A DNA stretch of 64,000 nt from Burkholderia stabilis. GTDB lineage: Bacteria; Pseudomonadota; Gammaproteobacteria; Burkholderiales; Burkholderiaceae. The notes under the pieces are model-generated. The model was given only the letters and a program-made list of their open reading frames with translations. It did not search any database and was not told the origin of the DNA. A program made the position numbers and the translations under genes. This document shows positions 1 through 8,827 of this stretch, in pieces (position 1 is the first letter of the stretch; the number at the start of each line of letters is the position of its first letter). Location: positions 1,612,001 through 1,676,000 of the forward strand of contig NZ_CP016442.1 in assembly GCF_001742165.1 (NCBI RefSeq), written 5' to 3'.

Positions 1-404
1 ATCTCGCCGGTTATGGCCTGCTCGCGCTACGCTCCGCGATCCGGCGGCGGCGGCCGGAGTCCATCGACCCTTCACGCGCGGACTGCAAAACCACGCTGTC
101 ACGCACGGTGCTCGCCACCGCCGCCGTCTCGCTGCTCAATCCGTATGCGTGGATCGACACCGTGCTGCTGCTCGGCACCGTGACCGTGAGCCACGCGCCT
201 GCTGCGCGCACGCCGTTCGCGATCGGTGCGATGACGGCTTCGCTCGCGTGGTTCCTGATGCTCGTCTACGGCGCACGTGCGTGCCGCGCGTGGTTCGCTC
301 GCGCGCTCGCCTGGCGTGTGCTCGATTTTTTCGTCGCGGCGATGATGCTCGGCTTCGCGGCGCGTTTCGCGATCGACGCGCTTCAGGCGTCAGCGGGCCG
401 ATAG
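1..404 (+). CDS. LysE/ArgO-family amino-acid exporter, C-terminal part
   Basis: This is the C-terminal 133 residues of an inner-membrane exporter whose start lies before the window; the readable frame begins at base 3 and ends with TAG at 402-404. The stretch NPYAWIDT followed by LLLGTV matches the conserved NPhxxxDTxxLLG region of ArgO/LysE arginine-lysine exporters. It is followed by two or three hydrophobic segments, as expected for the last helices of this fold. The family expels basic amino acids, often under a LysR-type regulator, but the substrate cannot be read from this fragment. It converges on the enolase-superfamily gene, and the two coding regions overlap by 15 bases at their 3' ends. 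Confidence 0.75.
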   Translation, partial: LAGYGLLALRSAIRRRRPESIDPSRADCKTTLSRTVLATAAVSLLNPYAWIDTVLLLGTVTVSHAPAARTPFAIGAMTASLAWFLMLVYGARACRAWFARALAWRVLDFFVAAMMLGFAARFAIDALQASAGR

Positions 405-1550
405 CGCGCGAAATGCGTCATGCGCCCCGGCATGAAGTTCGAAACCGATGCCCGGCGCTTGCGACACGCGGGCATATCCGGCGTCGACGGTTTCGCCATT
501 GGCCAGCCCGCTGAACGGATGAAATGCAAATGGACTGACTTCCGCACCGCCGAGCCCGAGCGCGGCCACGACGTGCAGCGAGAACAGATGGCCGCCATGC
601 GGCCAGAACGCATCGCGCCGCCAGCCCTGCGACACGAAGTGATCGACGATCTGCAGATAGCCGGGTACGCCATAGCAATGCACCGGATCGAACACGAGCA
701 CGTCGCGGTCGCGGCGCAGGCCGCCGTAGCGGTCGAGCAGCTTCGCTTCCGCGAGCGAGAACAGCGCTTCGCCGGTCGCGATCGGCGGTGCGTATCGCGC
801 GGCCAGGTCGGCGTGGAGCGGCAGGTCGAGCGGGTCGCATACGTCCTCGAACCACCAGAGATCGAACGGCGCGAGCATCATCGCGGCGGCTTGCACGGTC
901 GTCGCGTCGTACGCGTTCATCGCGTCGACCGCCAGATGCGAGCCGTCGACAAGGTGCGCGGCGGCGGCTTCGATGCGTCGGCGATCCTGATCGAGATCCG
1001 CGCCGCCGATCTTGATCTTCGCGTGCGTGTAGCCGAGATCGGCGATGCGGCGCATCTCGTCGGACAGGCGTGCGAGATCGTCATGCGGATAGCAGTAGCC
1101 GCCGCCCGCGTACACGCGCACGCGCGGGGCGGCCGCGCGTGCGAGCCGGTCGGCGAGCAAGCGATGAAGCGGCAGGTTGGCGATCTTCGCGGCGGCGTCC
1201 CAGATCGCCATGTCGAGCGTGCCGACCGCGACGCAGCGTTCGCCGTGCCCGCCGGGTTTTTCGCCGGCCATCATCGCGCGCCATGCGCGAAACGGATCGA
1301 GGTTCGTGCCGGCTTCGTCGGCGAGCGTGTCGGTGGCGGCCAGCAGGCGCGGCGCGAACCGTTCGCGGATCAGGCCGCCCTGCGCGAAGCGGCCGACCGA
1401 TGCGTAGCCGTAACCCGTCACGGGGCGGCCGTCGCGGATGACGTCCGTGACGACTGCGACGATGCTCGTCGTCAGGCCACCGGATGGAATGGACGGGTCG
1501 GCGTAGCGGGAGACGGGAATCGCTTGTTCGTGGATGGCGGTGATGCGCAT
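390..1550 (-). CDS. Enolase-superfamily dehydratase, D(-)-tartrate dehydratase-like
   Basis: A 386-residue mandelate racemase/muconate-lactonizing enzyme-type protein. The overall sequence resembles D(-)-tartrate dehydratase (TarD), which turns D-tartrate into oxaloacetate. Visible active-site elements are the K-x-K base at 178-180, metal ligands D209, E235 and E261, and the catalytic H318 in the run PHGGH. The N-terminal capping domain carries GGHGER at 100-105. The frame is open 15 codons further upstream, but family members start at MRIT (ATG at 1550), so I chose that. The residue after the D209 region reads AMN where TarD has ANG, so the exact sugar-acid substrate is less sure than the family. 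It converges with the exporter gene; the next upstream gene, on the same strand, is a cupin 325 bases away. Confidence 0.8.
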   Translation of the reverse strand: MRITAIHEQAIPVSRYADPSIPSGGLTTSIVAVVTDVIRDGRPVTGYGYASVGRFAQGGLIRERFAPRLLAATDTLADEAGTNLDPFRAWRAMMAGEKPGGHGERCVAVGTLDMAIWDAAAKIANLPLHRLLADRLARAAAPRVRVYAGGGYCYPHDDLARLSDEMRRIADLGYTHAKIKIGGADLDQDRRRIEAAAAHLVDGSHLAVDAMNAYDATTVQAAAMMLAPFDLWWFEDVCDPLDLPLHADLAARYAPPIATGEALFSLAEAKLLDRYGGLRRDRDVLVFDPVHCYGVPGYLQIVDHFVSQGWRRDAFWPHGGHLFSLHVVAALGLGGAEVSPFAFHPFSGLANGETVDAGYARVSQAPGIGFELHAGAHDAFRALSAR

Positions 1551-1875
1551 GGTCGGGGTTCCGGTGGGGCGCCCGGCGCATGCGGAAGGGTTCACGCGCT
1601 GCAGCCGAAACGGTGGGCGGACCGCTGCATCATAGGGGTTTGGACGATGTCGTGCCGGGTGAAGCGACGGGTGTAATCACGCATTCGTCAGTGCCGGCAC
1701 ACGCCGGCATGCGTTGTCGCGTCGTTGCCGCCCTGAGCAGATTCCTCGTCGAGATACGCGTTCTGCGAGCGTCACCTTGTTTTTAATGGGTATGGGCCCT
1801 TGCACCATGCAAGGGCCGCGAACCGGAAAGGCATCCGGACGACAACGACATGCGCGGTCGACCCGACAGGCCCGC
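1551..1875. other. Intergenic gap with one strong hairpin
   Basis: This 325-base gap separates the D-tartrate dehydratase-like gene from the upstream cupin gene on the same (minus) strand. I see no convincing coding frame. Its main structure is the perfect hairpin at 1795-1817, listed separately. The promoter of the dehydratase gene should lie here, but no clear -35/-10 pair stands out. Confidence 0.5.
1795..1817 (-). terminator. Perfect 10-bp hairpin downstream of the cupin gene
   Basis: The arms GGCCCTTGCA and TGCAAGGGCC pair perfectly around a 3-base CCA loop, 58 bases beyond the cupin stop codon. Read on the minus strand, the base after the stem is not a T-run, so it is not a classical intrinsic terminator. 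It could protect the 3' end of the cupin mRNA, work with Rho, or be a protein-binding dyad. Confidence 0.4.
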
Positions 1876-2220
1876 TCAGGCGAAGACGAAGTACTTGCGC
1901 ACCGTCTCCACCACTTCCCAGGTCCCTTTCATGCCGGGCTCGATCACGAACACATCGCCGGCTTTCAGGTGCACCGCCTCCTCGCCTTCCGGCGTGATGA
2001 TGCAGTAGCCGTCGAGGAAGTGGCAGAACTCCCATTTCTCGTAGTTCACCTCGAACTTGCCCGGGGTGCAGATCCAAGTGCCCATGATCTTGCTGCCGTC
2101 CTTGGAGACGTAAGCGTTGAGGTTCACGGTGTGCGGATCGCCGCCGATGCGCTTCCACTTGGTCGCGTCGAGGACCGGAGTCGGGCAGGTTTCGCGCAAA
2201 ACGGTGATGAAATCAGACAT
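1876..2220 (-). CDS. Small single-domain cupin (DUF861/cupin_3 type)
   Basis: A 114-residue soluble protein that is one cupin barrel. The first cupin motif is visible around residues 63-71 (WEFCHFLDG) and the second around 89-101, with the typical GDVF and PGMKGTWE. Related proteins are the (S)-ureidoglycine aminohydrolase-like/ethanolamine-utilisation-like cupins of the cupin_3 family, but no substrate can be inferred. I start at MSDF because the ATG at 2220 is preceded by GGAG five bases upstream; an in-frame ATG five codons earlier lacks this. It is a single-gene unit. Confidence 0.75.
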   Translation of the reverse strand: MSDFITVLRETCPTPVLDATKWKRIGGDPHTVNLNAYVSKDGSKIMGTWICTPGKFEVNYEKWEFCHFLDGYCIITPEGEEAVHLKAGDVFVIEPGMKGTWEVVETVRKYFVFA

Positions 2221-2546
2221 GTCAGCTCCAAACATTCGGGTAAGTGGTCCGACACGTTAGTTCGGAAGCACGACCGGGGCTTGTATGCTTCCGACACCGA
2301 CTCGTCTATTTTCGACACCGGCTCGCCTGCAAGCGCGTTGCCCCCTGGCTCGGGAGGAATGGCTCCGGCTATTGGCAGATTCAACCCATCGGGCACAACG
2401 CGTTGACGAACCGTTTTTTGGCCGATCGTCGACGTCCATTTTCGGCGACGCCACCGCCCCACGATCCAGCCTGCCGGTTCCGCTGCTGCCGCCCCAAACC
2501 GCCTGCTTGCCATCCCCACGTCAAACCCTGTACAATCCGCCGTTCT
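2221..2546. other. Intergenic gap upstream of tRNA-Gly
   Basis: This 326-base divergent gap lies between the cupin gene (minus strand) and tRNA-Gly (plus strand). The right end holds the tRNA promoter, listed separately. The rest shows no coding frame and no repeat that I can support. Confidence 0.5.
2507..2536 (+). promoter_or_regulatory. Sigma-70 promoter of the tRNA-Gly gene
   Basis: TTGCCA at 2507-2512 and TACAAT at 2531-2536 are separated by 18 bases and end 10 bases before the mature tRNA 5' end, the usual geometry for a stable-RNA gene. Confidence 0.65.
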
Positions 2547-2621
2547 GCGGGCGTCGTATAATGGCCATTACCTCAGCTTCCCAAGCTGATGACGTGGGTT
2601 CGATTCCCATCGCCCGCTCCA
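2547..2621 (+). tRNA. tRNA-Gly, anticodon CCC
   Basis: The 75-base sequence folds as a cloverleaf. The acceptor arm GCGGGCG pairs with CGCCCGC and is followed by T and an encoded CCA. The D arm is GTA/TAC and the anticodon arm is TCAGC/GCTGA around the loop TTCCCAA, which places CCC at positions 34-36. The T arm carries TTCGATT. It decodes GGG codons. A promoter precedes it and a hairpin-plus-T-run terminator follows 29 bases after the CCA. tRNA genes are common integration sites, but nothing foreign is attached to this one. Confidence 0.95.
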
Positions 2622-2650
2622 ATTTCCGGCTGCACGGCAGCCTGCGCAAG

Positions 2651-2677
2651 AGCCGCCTCGTCGAAGGCGGCTTTTTT
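2651..2677 (+). terminator. Intrinsic terminator of tRNA-Gly
   Basis: The perfect stem AGCCGCCT/AGGCGGCT with a 6-base loop is followed by six T residues. Confidence 0.85.
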
Positions 2678-2754
2678 GTACCATGTGCCGGATCGCCCGG
2701 CGCACTGCTGCGCGAAACGGGCCCTCGCCCGCAACCGAGCCTTTCTCTGTACCG

Positions 2755-3522
2755 ATGATGCACGACGATCCGAACGAAGCCGGCCTGCCGCCGCACGACG
2801 ACGCCATTTCCGACGAAGCCACTGACGGCGCCGACGAAGTCAATCCGCTGCACCACCGCCGCATCCGCAGCTTCGTCACGCGCGCCGGCCGCGTATCGAC
2901 CGGCCAGCGCCGCGCGCTCGACGAACTCGGCCCGCGCTTCGTCGTCCCGTATGCGCCGGAAATGCCCGACTGGAACGCGGTGTTCGGCCGCAGCGCGCCG
3001 CGCATCCTCGAGATCGGCTTCGGGATGGGCGCATCGACCGCGGAAATCGCCGCGAATCGCCCCGGCGACGACTTCCTCGGCGTCGAGGTGCACGAACCGG
3101 GCGTCGGCGCGCTGCTGAAGCTGATCGGCGAGCAGGACCTGCCGAACATCCGCATCATCCAGCACGACGCGGTCGAAGTGCTCGAGCACATGCTCGCGCC
3201 GGAAAGCCTCGACGGCGTGCACATCTTCTTCCCCGATCCGTGGCACAAGGCGCGCCACCACAAGCGCCGGCTGATCCAGCCGCCGCTCGTCGCGCATCTC
3301 GCGTCGCGCCTGAAGCCCGGCGCATACATTCACTGCGCGACCGACTGGCAGAACTACGCGGAACAGATGCTGGAAGTGCTCGGCGCGGAACCGTCGCTCG
3401 AAAACACCGCTGCCGACTACGCACCGCGCCCCGACTACCGCCCGGTCACGAAGTTCGAACGGCGCGGGCTGCGGCTCGGCCACGGCGTGTGGGATCTGGT
3501 GTTCCGCAAGCGCGCGGGTTAA
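2755..3522 (+). CDS. trmB: tRNA (guanine-N7)-methyltransferase
   Basis: A 255-residue enzyme that methylates N7 of G46 in the variable loop of many tRNAs, using S-adenosylmethionine. The SAM-binding loop EIGFGMG is at 86-92. The TrmB signature [15 protein letters not shown] lies at 158-172, and the C-terminal TDWQNY and YRPVTKFE blocks are present. The first ~40 residues form an acidic, low-complexity extension that is usual in Burkholderia TrmB. Two adjacent ATG codons (2755 and 2758) can serve as start; I chose the first. It sits alone between tRNA-Gly and a bidirectional terminator. Confidence 0.95.
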   Translation: MMHDDPNEAGLPPHDDAISDEATDGADEVNPLHHRRIRSFVTRAGRVSTGQRRALDELGPRFVVPYAPEMPDWNAVFGRSAPRILEIGFGMGASTAEIAANRPGDDFLGVEVHEPGVGALLKLIGEQDLPNIRIIQHDAVEVLEHMLAPESLDGVHIFFPDPWHKARHHKRRLIQPPLVAHLASRLKPGAYIHCATDWQNYAEQMLEVLGAEPSLENTAADYAPRPDYRPVTKFERRGLRLGHGVWDLVFRKRAG

Positions 3523-3541
3523 GCACTCCTGCCGCCCTGAG

Positions 3542-3582
3542 AAAAATGGCCCGACCGGCATCTGCCGATCGGGCCATTTTTT
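3542..3582. terminator. Bidirectional terminator between trmB and uppP
   Basis: A long stem (AAAATGGCCCGA pairing with TCGGGCCATTTT) is flanked by A-runs on one side and T-runs on the other, so it can stop transcripts of both convergent genes. Confidence 0.85.
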
Positions 3583-3612
3583 ATCGGAGTCGCACTCGCC
3601 TCCGTGTCCGCA

Positions 3613-4443
3613 TCACGCCCAGTTCAGCCAGCCGCTGTAGCCGACCAGCAGCACGAACAGCCCGAACGCGATCCGGTACCACGCGAACACGGTGAAATCG
3701 TGCGTCGCGACGTAGCGCAGCAGCCAGCGCACGCACACGAACGCGCTGATGAACGCCGCTACGAGCCCGAGCGCGAACAGGCCGAGCGAATCGACGGTGA
3801 ACGCCTGCCAGTCCTTGACGGTTTCGTAGAGCGTCGCGCCGAAGATGATCGGAATCGCGAGGAAGAACGAGAATTCGGTCGCCACGCGCCGGTCGAGGCC
3901 GAACAGCATTCCGCCGATGATCGTCGACCCCGAGCGCGACATGCCGGGCACCAGTGCAAAGCACTGCGCGATGCCGACCTTGAGCGCATCGAGCGGCGTC
4001 AGCGCATCGACCGACATCACGCGCGGCGGCTCGCTGCGCTCGCGCTGCCGCGCCTCGGCCCACAGGATGATCGCGCCGCCCACGACGAGCGCGAACGCGA
4101 CCGGCACCGGCGAGAACAGCACGGCCTTGATCTTCTTCTCGAACAGGAGGCCGAGCGCGATCGCGGGAATGGTCGCGATCACGACGTTCAGCGTGAAGCG
4201 CCGTGCATCGGGCCGGCTCGGCAGCCCGGACACGATGGATGCGATCCGTTGCCGGTATTCCCAGCAGACCGCGAGGATCGCGCCGAACTGGATCACGACG
4301 TCGAAGGTCTTCGCGTGCGAATCGTTGAAATTCAGGAAGCTGCCCGCGACGATCAGGTGACCGGTACTCGATACCGGCAGGAATTCCGTCAGCCCCTCGA
4401 CGACGCCGAGGATCAATGCCTTGCAGATCAGGATCCAGTCCAT
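3613..4443 (-). CDS. uppP: Undecaprenyl-diphosphatase (bacitracin resistance, BacA type)
   Basis: A 276-residue polytopic inner-membrane enzyme. It dephosphorylates undecaprenyl pyrophosphate so that the lipid carrier can be reused in peptidoglycan and O-antigen assembly. Both BacA motifs are visible: [14 protein letters not shown] at 16-29 and PGMSRSGST at 166-174 with R170. About eight hydrophobic helices follow the family pattern. The frame is open 13 codons upstream of ATG 4443, but the family starts at MDWI and the length then fits exactly. The lipid carrier links it functionally to the polysaccharide genes 20-50 kb away. Confidence 0.95.
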   Translation of the reverse strand: MDWILICKALILGVVEGLTEFLPVSSTGHLIVAGSFLNFNDSHAKTFDVVIQFGAILAVCWEYRQRIASIVSGLPSRPDARRFTLNVVIATIPAIALGLLFEKKIKAVLFSPVPVAFALVVGGAIILWAEARQRERSEPPRVMSVDALTPLDALKVGIAQCFALVPGMSRSGSTIIGGMLFGLDRRVATEFSFFLAIPIIFGATLYETVKDWQAFTVDSLGLFALGLVAAFISAFVCVRWLLRYVATHDFTVFAWYRIAFGLFVLLVGYSGWLNWA

Positions 4444-4522
4444 CCGTGGCCCAACTCCGAAGTAGTCGAAAGAAAGGGCCACCCCTGTACGCGCAGCCCG
4501 CCCGGCTGCGCGCGGTACGTCG

Positions 4523-5104
4523 TCACTTTTCGACGATCGCCACGCGTATGCCGTTTGTAAGAATCGTAATTGTACCGGGTTCGTAGTTCACACCGGCAAA
4601 TTGCAGTTGTTCGGGCTTGAACGTGTAGATCGGATAGTTGGTCAGCAACTGCGTCGCGAGCAGCCCGGCGGCCGCGCCGACCTGCTGCGCGTACATCTGC
4701 GCGTCGCCGTCGAGCACGAGGCTGTCCACGGCCGGCGATTTCAGCACGACCGAGCGGCTCGGCGCGTCGTACGCGAGCTGCCCGGACACGGTGAACTTGC
4801 CGCTGACGGGCGCGCGCAGGAACGGGCTCGCGAAATGCGCGTCGAGCTGCACGGCGATGCGGTTCTGGTCGGGCAGCAGGTTGACGGCCGGGTTCGCGAG
4901 CGACACGTCGACCACCTGCGCGACCGTCTTCTGGTACGGAAACTTGCGCGCGACGGCTTTCTGCACGTCGCCGCGCGAGAACGTGTAGTGATCGGGGATG
5001 AACGGGAACGTCGACGCGCAGGCGGCGAGCGACACGATCACGCCGACGGCGCCGCCGCATGCGGCAAGAAAACTGCGCCGGCCGGGCGCGCGAGGTGCGG
5101 TCAT
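4523..5104 (-). CDS. DUF1439-type lipoprotein with a twin-arginine-like signal
   Basis: A 193-residue protein resembling the DUF1439 lipoproteins of Proteobacteria. The N-terminus has R9-R10-S-F-L, close to the Tat consensus, then a hydrophobic stretch and the lipobox LAAC with the acceptor C29. The mature part looks like a lipid-binding beta-rich domain: alternating hydrophobic strands, no catalytic motif. I start at the ATG at 5104; the frame runs far upstream without a better site. Function is unknown; members are generally thought to be periplasmic lipid or outer-membrane accessory proteins. It is probably single-gene, with the YkgJ-like gene upstream on the same strand. Confidence 0.7.
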   Translation of the reverse strand: MTAPRAPGRRSFLAACGGAVGVIVSLAACASTFPFIPDHYTFSRGDVQKAVARKFPYQKTVAQVVDVSLANPAVNLLPDQNRIAVQLDAHFASPFLRAPVSGKFTVSGQLAYDAPSRSVVLKSPAVDSLVLDGDAQMYAQQVGAAAGLLATQLLTNYPIYTFKPEQLQFAGVNYEPGTITILTNGIRVAIVEK

Positions 5105-5246
5105 GCTGAACAATCTCCTGTATCGGGCGTCGCGACGTGCGGACGATCCGCGCCGGCCCATGCCGGGCAATCGACCGGCGTTAGTGCTTCGGCGCGCGCC
5201 GCGGGTTCCATGCGTCGTCTGCGTCTCGAACGTAGCGGGCAGCCCG

Positions 5247-5564
5247 CTACCGCCCCGTGCCGCCACGCTGCGACGGCTGCGTCGCGACTTCCAGGCGCGT
5301 GAGCCACGCGAGCGCGTCGTCGCGCGATGCGCCGCACATGTCGGCCGCCGGCTGCAACCCGGAACAGCACGCGGGCCGCTCGGGCCGGCCGAAAATCCGG
5401 CAGCGCAGGTCGTCGCCGAGCTGCACGCAGCGCACGCCGGCCGGCTTGCCGTCGGGCATGCCGGGAATCGGGCTGGAAATCGACGGCGCGATACAGCACG
5501 CGCCGCAGCCCTCGCGGCACGCGTGCGACGGCGGGACATCGGCGGACGCCGGGCGGACAGGCAT
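5247..5564 (-). CDS. YkgJ-family cysteine-cluster (zinc/iron-chelating) protein
   Basis: A 105-residue soluble protein with the family pattern C16-x3-C20-x2-C23-C24, followed by C46, C55, a C66-C67 pair and C77. The early CxxxCxxCC cluster is the hallmark of YkgJ/UPF0153 proteins, which are thought to chelate zinc or iron; the physiological role is not established. Family members begin close before the first cysteine cluster, so I use ATG 5564 rather than the codon 17 positions upstream. Confidence 0.75.
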   Translation of the reverse strand: MPVRPASADVPPSHACREGCGACCIAPSISSPIPGMPDGKPAGVRCVQLGDDLRCRIFGRPERPACCSGLQPAADMCGASRDDALAWLTRLEVATQPSQRGGTGR

Positions 5565-5736
5565 TTCGACGGACACTCGGCTCTCTCGAACGGACAACAA
5601 AAAACGGTGCGGCAACCGGACGCGGTGCCGGCAGCCGCACCCCGCATTGTGCCATCGCCGGCTGCGACGTTATTACACAATGCAGCCGAATCGCGCGTTT
5701 ATATACTCGAAAACATCTAAAAAGCGCGAGACCGTC

Positions 5737-7128
5737 ATGAGTTCTGGTTCTGCCGACACAATGTTCCGTCCCGATTTGCTCGCGAAGTACGGCGCGAACG
5801 GGCCGCGCTATACGTCGTACCCCACCGCGCTGCAGTTCCGCGACGATTTCGACATGGCCGACTATGTGCGCGCGGCCAGCGACCCCGGCGCGTCGTCGAG
5901 CGAGCTGTCGCTGTACTTCCATATTCCCTTCTGCAATACGGCCTGCTTCTACTGCGGCTGCAACAAGATCGCGACCAACAACCGCCGCCGCGCGCGCCCG
6001 TATCTCGACCAGCTCAAGCGCGAGATGGCATTGCAGGCTGCACTGTTCGATCCGGCACGCCCCGTCACGCAACTGCACTGGGGCGGCGGCACGCCGACCT
6101 TCCTGTCCGACGACGAAACGGCCGAACTGATGGCGGCCACCCGCGAGCACTTCGCGCTCGCGCCGGATGCCGACGCCGAATTCTCGATCGAGATCGACCC
6201 GCGCACGGTCACGCCGGCGACGCTCGTCCACCTGCGCACGATCGGCTTCAACCGGCTGAGCCTCGGCGTACAGGATTTCGATCCGGTCGTGCAGCAGGCG
6301 ATCAACCGCATCCAGCCGCTCGCGATGACGGCCGACCTGCTCGCCGCCGCGCGTGCGACGGGCTTCCATTCGGTCAGCGTCGACCTGATCTACGGGCTGC
6401 CGCACCAGACGGTCGCCGTGTTCGCGCGCACGCTCGAAACCATCATCGAACTCGCGCCCGATCGCCTGTCGGTGTTCGGCTACGCGCACATGCCGCACCT
6501 GTTCAAGATGCAGCGGCAGATCGACGATGCGACACTGCCGCCGCCCGAAACGCGCATCGCGCTGCTCGGCCTCGCGATCGACATGCTGACGTCCGCCGGC
6601 TACGTGTACATCGGGATGGACCATTTCGCGCGGCCGTCCGACGAACTCGTGCGCGCGCAACGCAACGGCACGCTGCAGCGCAATTTCCAGGGCTACAGCA
6701 CGCGCGCGGATACCGACCTCGTCGGTTTCGGCGTGTCGTCGATCGGCAAGGTCGGCGACGTCTACGCACAGAACGCGAAGGACCTGCCCGCGTACGGCGC
6801 CGCGCTCGACGCGGGCCGGCTGCCGATCGTGCGCGGCGTACGGCTCACGCCCGACGACCGCCTGCGCCGCGACGTGATCACGCAACTGATGTGCAACCTC
6901 GAACTGCCGTTCTCGCATGTCGAGGCCGCGCACGGCATCCGCTTCGCCGATCATTTCGCGCGCGAACTCGACGCGCTGCGCCCGTTCGAGCGCGACGGGT
7001 TGCTGACGATCGCGCGCGACCGCCTGACGATCCATCCGGCCGGCCGGATGGTCGTGCGCAACATCGCGATGGCGTTCGACGCGTATCTCGGCCAGACGCC
7101 GCGGCAACGCTACTCGCGCACGGTTTGA
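5737..7128 (+). CDS. hemN: Oxygen-independent coproporphyrinogen III oxidase
   Basis: A 463-residue radical-SAM enzyme of haem synthesis. It decarboxylates the two propionates of coproporphyrinogen III to give protoporphyrinogen IX without oxygen. The C66-x3-C70-x2-C73-x-C75 motif binds the 4Fe-4S cluster, and the following GGGTP block is the SAM region. The C-terminal HemN domain with RRDVITQLMCN is complete, and the length matches true HemN rather than the shorter HemW. The ATG at 5737 begins MSSGSADTMF, placing the cluster at the usual position. No FNR/ANR box is evident upstream. Confidence 0.93.
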   Translation: MSSGSADTMFRPDLLAKYGANGPRYTSYPTALQFRDDFDMADYVRAASDPGASSSELSLYFHIPFCNTACFYCGCNKIATNNRRRARPYLDQLKREMALQAALFDPARPVTQLHWGGGTPTFLSDDETAELMAATREHFALAPDADAEFSIEIDPRTVTPATLVHLRTIGFNRLSLGVQDFDPVVQQAINRIQPLAMTADLLAAARATGFHSVSVDLIYGLPHQTVAVFARTLETIIELAPDRLSVFGYAHMPHLFKMQRQIDDATLPPPETRIALLGLAIDMLTSAGYVYIGMDHFARPSDELVRAQRNGTLQRNFQGYSTRADTDLVGFGVSSIGKVGDVYAQNAKDLPAYGAALDAGRLPIVRGVRLTPDDRLRRDVITQLMCNLELPFSHVEAAHGIRFADHFARELDALRPFERDGLLTIARDRLTIHPAGRMVVRNIAMAFDAYLGQTPRQRYSRTV

Positions 7129-7166
7129 TACAGTGTGGGGCTCACGCCCTGCCCAAACCCCGCACG

Positions 7167-7424
7167 ATGCGCACCACCAAAGCGACCTACGCGGTCGAAC
7201 GCCTGAAGACCCGCTCCGGCAACCCGCAATTCGCGGTCGTCGCGATGGCGGGCGGCCTGTTTTATCTCGTCGACCGCGCCGGCGGCACGACCGAAAAGCG
7301 CTGCGAGCCGCTGCCGCTCGACGAATTCGTCAAGTTCGTCGACGAATTCGGCCCCAAAAAGCCGCGCAAGGCGAGCAAGCTCGACCTCGCATTCGAGGCG
7401 CAGATCAAGAAGAGCAAAGGGTAA
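7167..7424 (+). CDS. Small protein of unknown function
   Basis: An 85-residue, mildly basic protein with no signal peptide or membrane segment. The centre has a short hydrophobic strand pair (FAVVAMAGGLFYLVD), and the C-terminus is lysine-rich (KKPRKASK and a terminal KKSKG). It follows hemN by 38 bases on the same strand, so the two may be co-transcribed. I do not recognise a domain. Codon use matches its neighbours, which favours a real gene. Confidence 0.6.
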   Translation: MRTTKATYAVERLKTRSGNPQFAVVAMAGGLFYLVDRAGGTTEKRCEPLPLDEFVKFVDEFGPKKPRKASKLDLAFEAQIKKSKG

Positions 7425-7528
7425 AGGTCTGTTGCAGGCCGCCTGAAGGCTTGGCGGCCGCCCCGTTTGGTACAATCACGAAGTTTCTCTATCCCCGCTG
7501 ATGGCCGACCAGGCTGCGTGACCACACC

Positions 7529-8185
7529 ATGAATATCGAAAACGCGCGTTTCAACATGATCGAACAACAGATCCGGCCGTGGGACGTGCTGGATCTCGAC
7601 GTCCTGGGCCTGCTGTCGATCGTCAAGCGTGAAAACTACGTGCCGGCCGAATACCGCGATCTCGCGTTCGCCGACCTCGAACTGCCGCTGCCCGGCGGCA
7701 GCAGCAAGATGCTGTTCCCGCGCGTCGAAGCGCGCGTGCTGCAGGAACTGACGGTCAAGAAGCACGAGAACGTGCTCGTGATCGGTGCCGGCTCCGGCTA
7801 CCTGGCCGCCCTGTTCGCGCATCGCGCGCAGCACGTGACGGCCGTCGAGATCGATCCGGCGATCGCGAAGTTCGCGGAAGACAACCTCCGCAACGACGGC
7901 GTGACCAACGCTGAAGTCGTGCTCGGCGACGGTTCGCGCGGCTGGGCCGGCAAGGCGCCGTACGACGTGATCTGCGTCGCGGGCGGCCTGCCCGTCGTGC
8001 CGCAGGAAATGCTCGAACAGCTGAAGGTCGGCGGCCGCCTGTCGGCATTCGTCGGCGGCCGTCCGGTGATGAAGGCGCAAATCATCACGCGCATCGACGA
8101 CAAGCAGTACCGCGTCGCCGACGTGTTCGAGACCTACATCGACCACCTCGTCAACGCGATCGAGCCGTCGCGCTTCAAGTTCTGA
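7529..8185 (+). CDS. Protein-L-isoaspartate O-methyltransferase-like protein
   Basis: A 218-residue SAM-dependent methyltransferase of the PCMT family. The SAM loop VLVIGAGSGYLAAL is at 82-95 and the acidic ribose-binding VEID follows. Classical PCMT methylates isoaspartyl residues in damaged proteins. Here the conserved PCMT segment before motif I reads GSSKMLFPRVEARVL rather than the usual active-site sequence, so it belongs to a divergent branch and repair activity is not assured. A rhodanese gene starts 14 bases downstream, suggesting a two-gene operon. Confidence 0.8.
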   Translation: MNIENARFNMIEQQIRPWDVLDLDVLGLLSIVKRENYVPAEYRDLAFADLELPLPGGSSKMLFPRVEARVLQELTVKKHENVLVIGAGSGYLAALFAHRAQHVTAVEIDPAIAKFAEDNLRNDGVTNAEVVLGDGSRGWAGKAPYDVICVAGGLPVVPQEMLEQLKVGGRLSAFVGGRPVMKAQIITRIDDKQYRVADVFETYIDHLVNAIEPSRFKF

Positions 8186-8199
8186 GCAGCGGAGCCTCC

Positions 8200-8523
8200 A
8201 TGCAGATCCTGACGCCCGCGATGCTCGCGGAATGGCTCGGTGACACGGCGCGCCCCGCGCCGGTCGTGCTCGACGTGCGCGAGCCGTGGGAAATCGCCAC
8301 CGCGCAGATCGCCGGCAGCGTATCGATCCCGATGCAGCAGATCCCCGCGCGCAGCGAAGAGCTCGACGACGAAGCGGAAATCGTCTGCGTGTGTCATCAC
8401 GGGATGCGCAGCGCGCAGGTCGCGATGTTCCTCGAATCGCGCGGCTTCACGAAGCTGTACAACCTGCAGGGCGGTATCGACGCGTGGTCGCGCGACGTCG
8501 ACCCGTCCGTGCCGCGTTACTGA
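8200..8523 (+). CDS. Single-domain rhodanese (thiosulfate/persulfide sulfurtransferase)
   Basis: A 107-residue rhodanese domain with the CDC25-like active-site loop C65-H-H-G-M-R, where C65 would carry the persulfide, and the entry motif LDVREPWE near residue 24. It is probably cytoplasmic. The donor and acceptor are unknown. It forms a likely operon with the PCMT-like gene and is closed by a hairpin 64 bases after the stop. Confidence 0.88.
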   Translation: MQILTPAMLAEWLGDTARPAPVVLDVREPWEIATAQIAGSVSIPMQQIPARSEELDDEAEIVCVCHHGMRSAQVAMFLESRGFTKLYNLQGGIDAWSRDVDPSVPRY

Positions 8524-8587
8524 CCTTTCCGGCGGCGCATCGCGCGCCGCGCCGGTGCCGGCACCTCGCCGGCCACACGATCCACCG

Positions 8588-8618
8588 AACGGGCGCCTGT
8601 TGCGCCCGTTTCTCTTTC
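8588..8618 (+). terminator. Terminator after the rhodanese gene
   Basis: The perfect 9-bp stem AACGGGCGC/GCGCCCGTT with a 5-base loop is followed by the T-rich TCTCTTT. Confidence 0.7.
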
Positions 8619-8827
8619 CCCGCCCCGTTTCCTTCAGCGCTTCGGCAACGCGCGCGAACGCGCCTGACAATCCGCCCTTCGTGCCCTCTCGGTAGCGCAA
8701 GCACGCACCGGAACAGTGAAGCGCGACCGTGCACCAATTGCGCCCGCAACACTGCACCGCAACGGAACGCACATGCTGCACGACGCATCACGCGCACCGC
8801 CGCGACGCCCTTCACACCCCTGCACAG

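Noticed and set aside
420..1676. Long plus-strand open frame antisense to the enolase-superfamily gene
   Set aside because: High-GC antisense shadow: Arg/Ala-rich with no domain, while the minus frame has a full catalytic set.
2547..2621. Genomic island attached to the tRNA-Gly gene
   Set aside because: No integrase, no repeated tRNA 3' end, and the neighbours are housekeeping genes.
5565..5736. FNR/ANR box before hemN
   Set aside because: No TTGAT-N4-ATCAA or close variant is present in the gap.
5101..7107. Long minus-strand open frame across hemN
   Set aside because: Antisense to an intact radical-SAM enzyme and without any recognisable motif.
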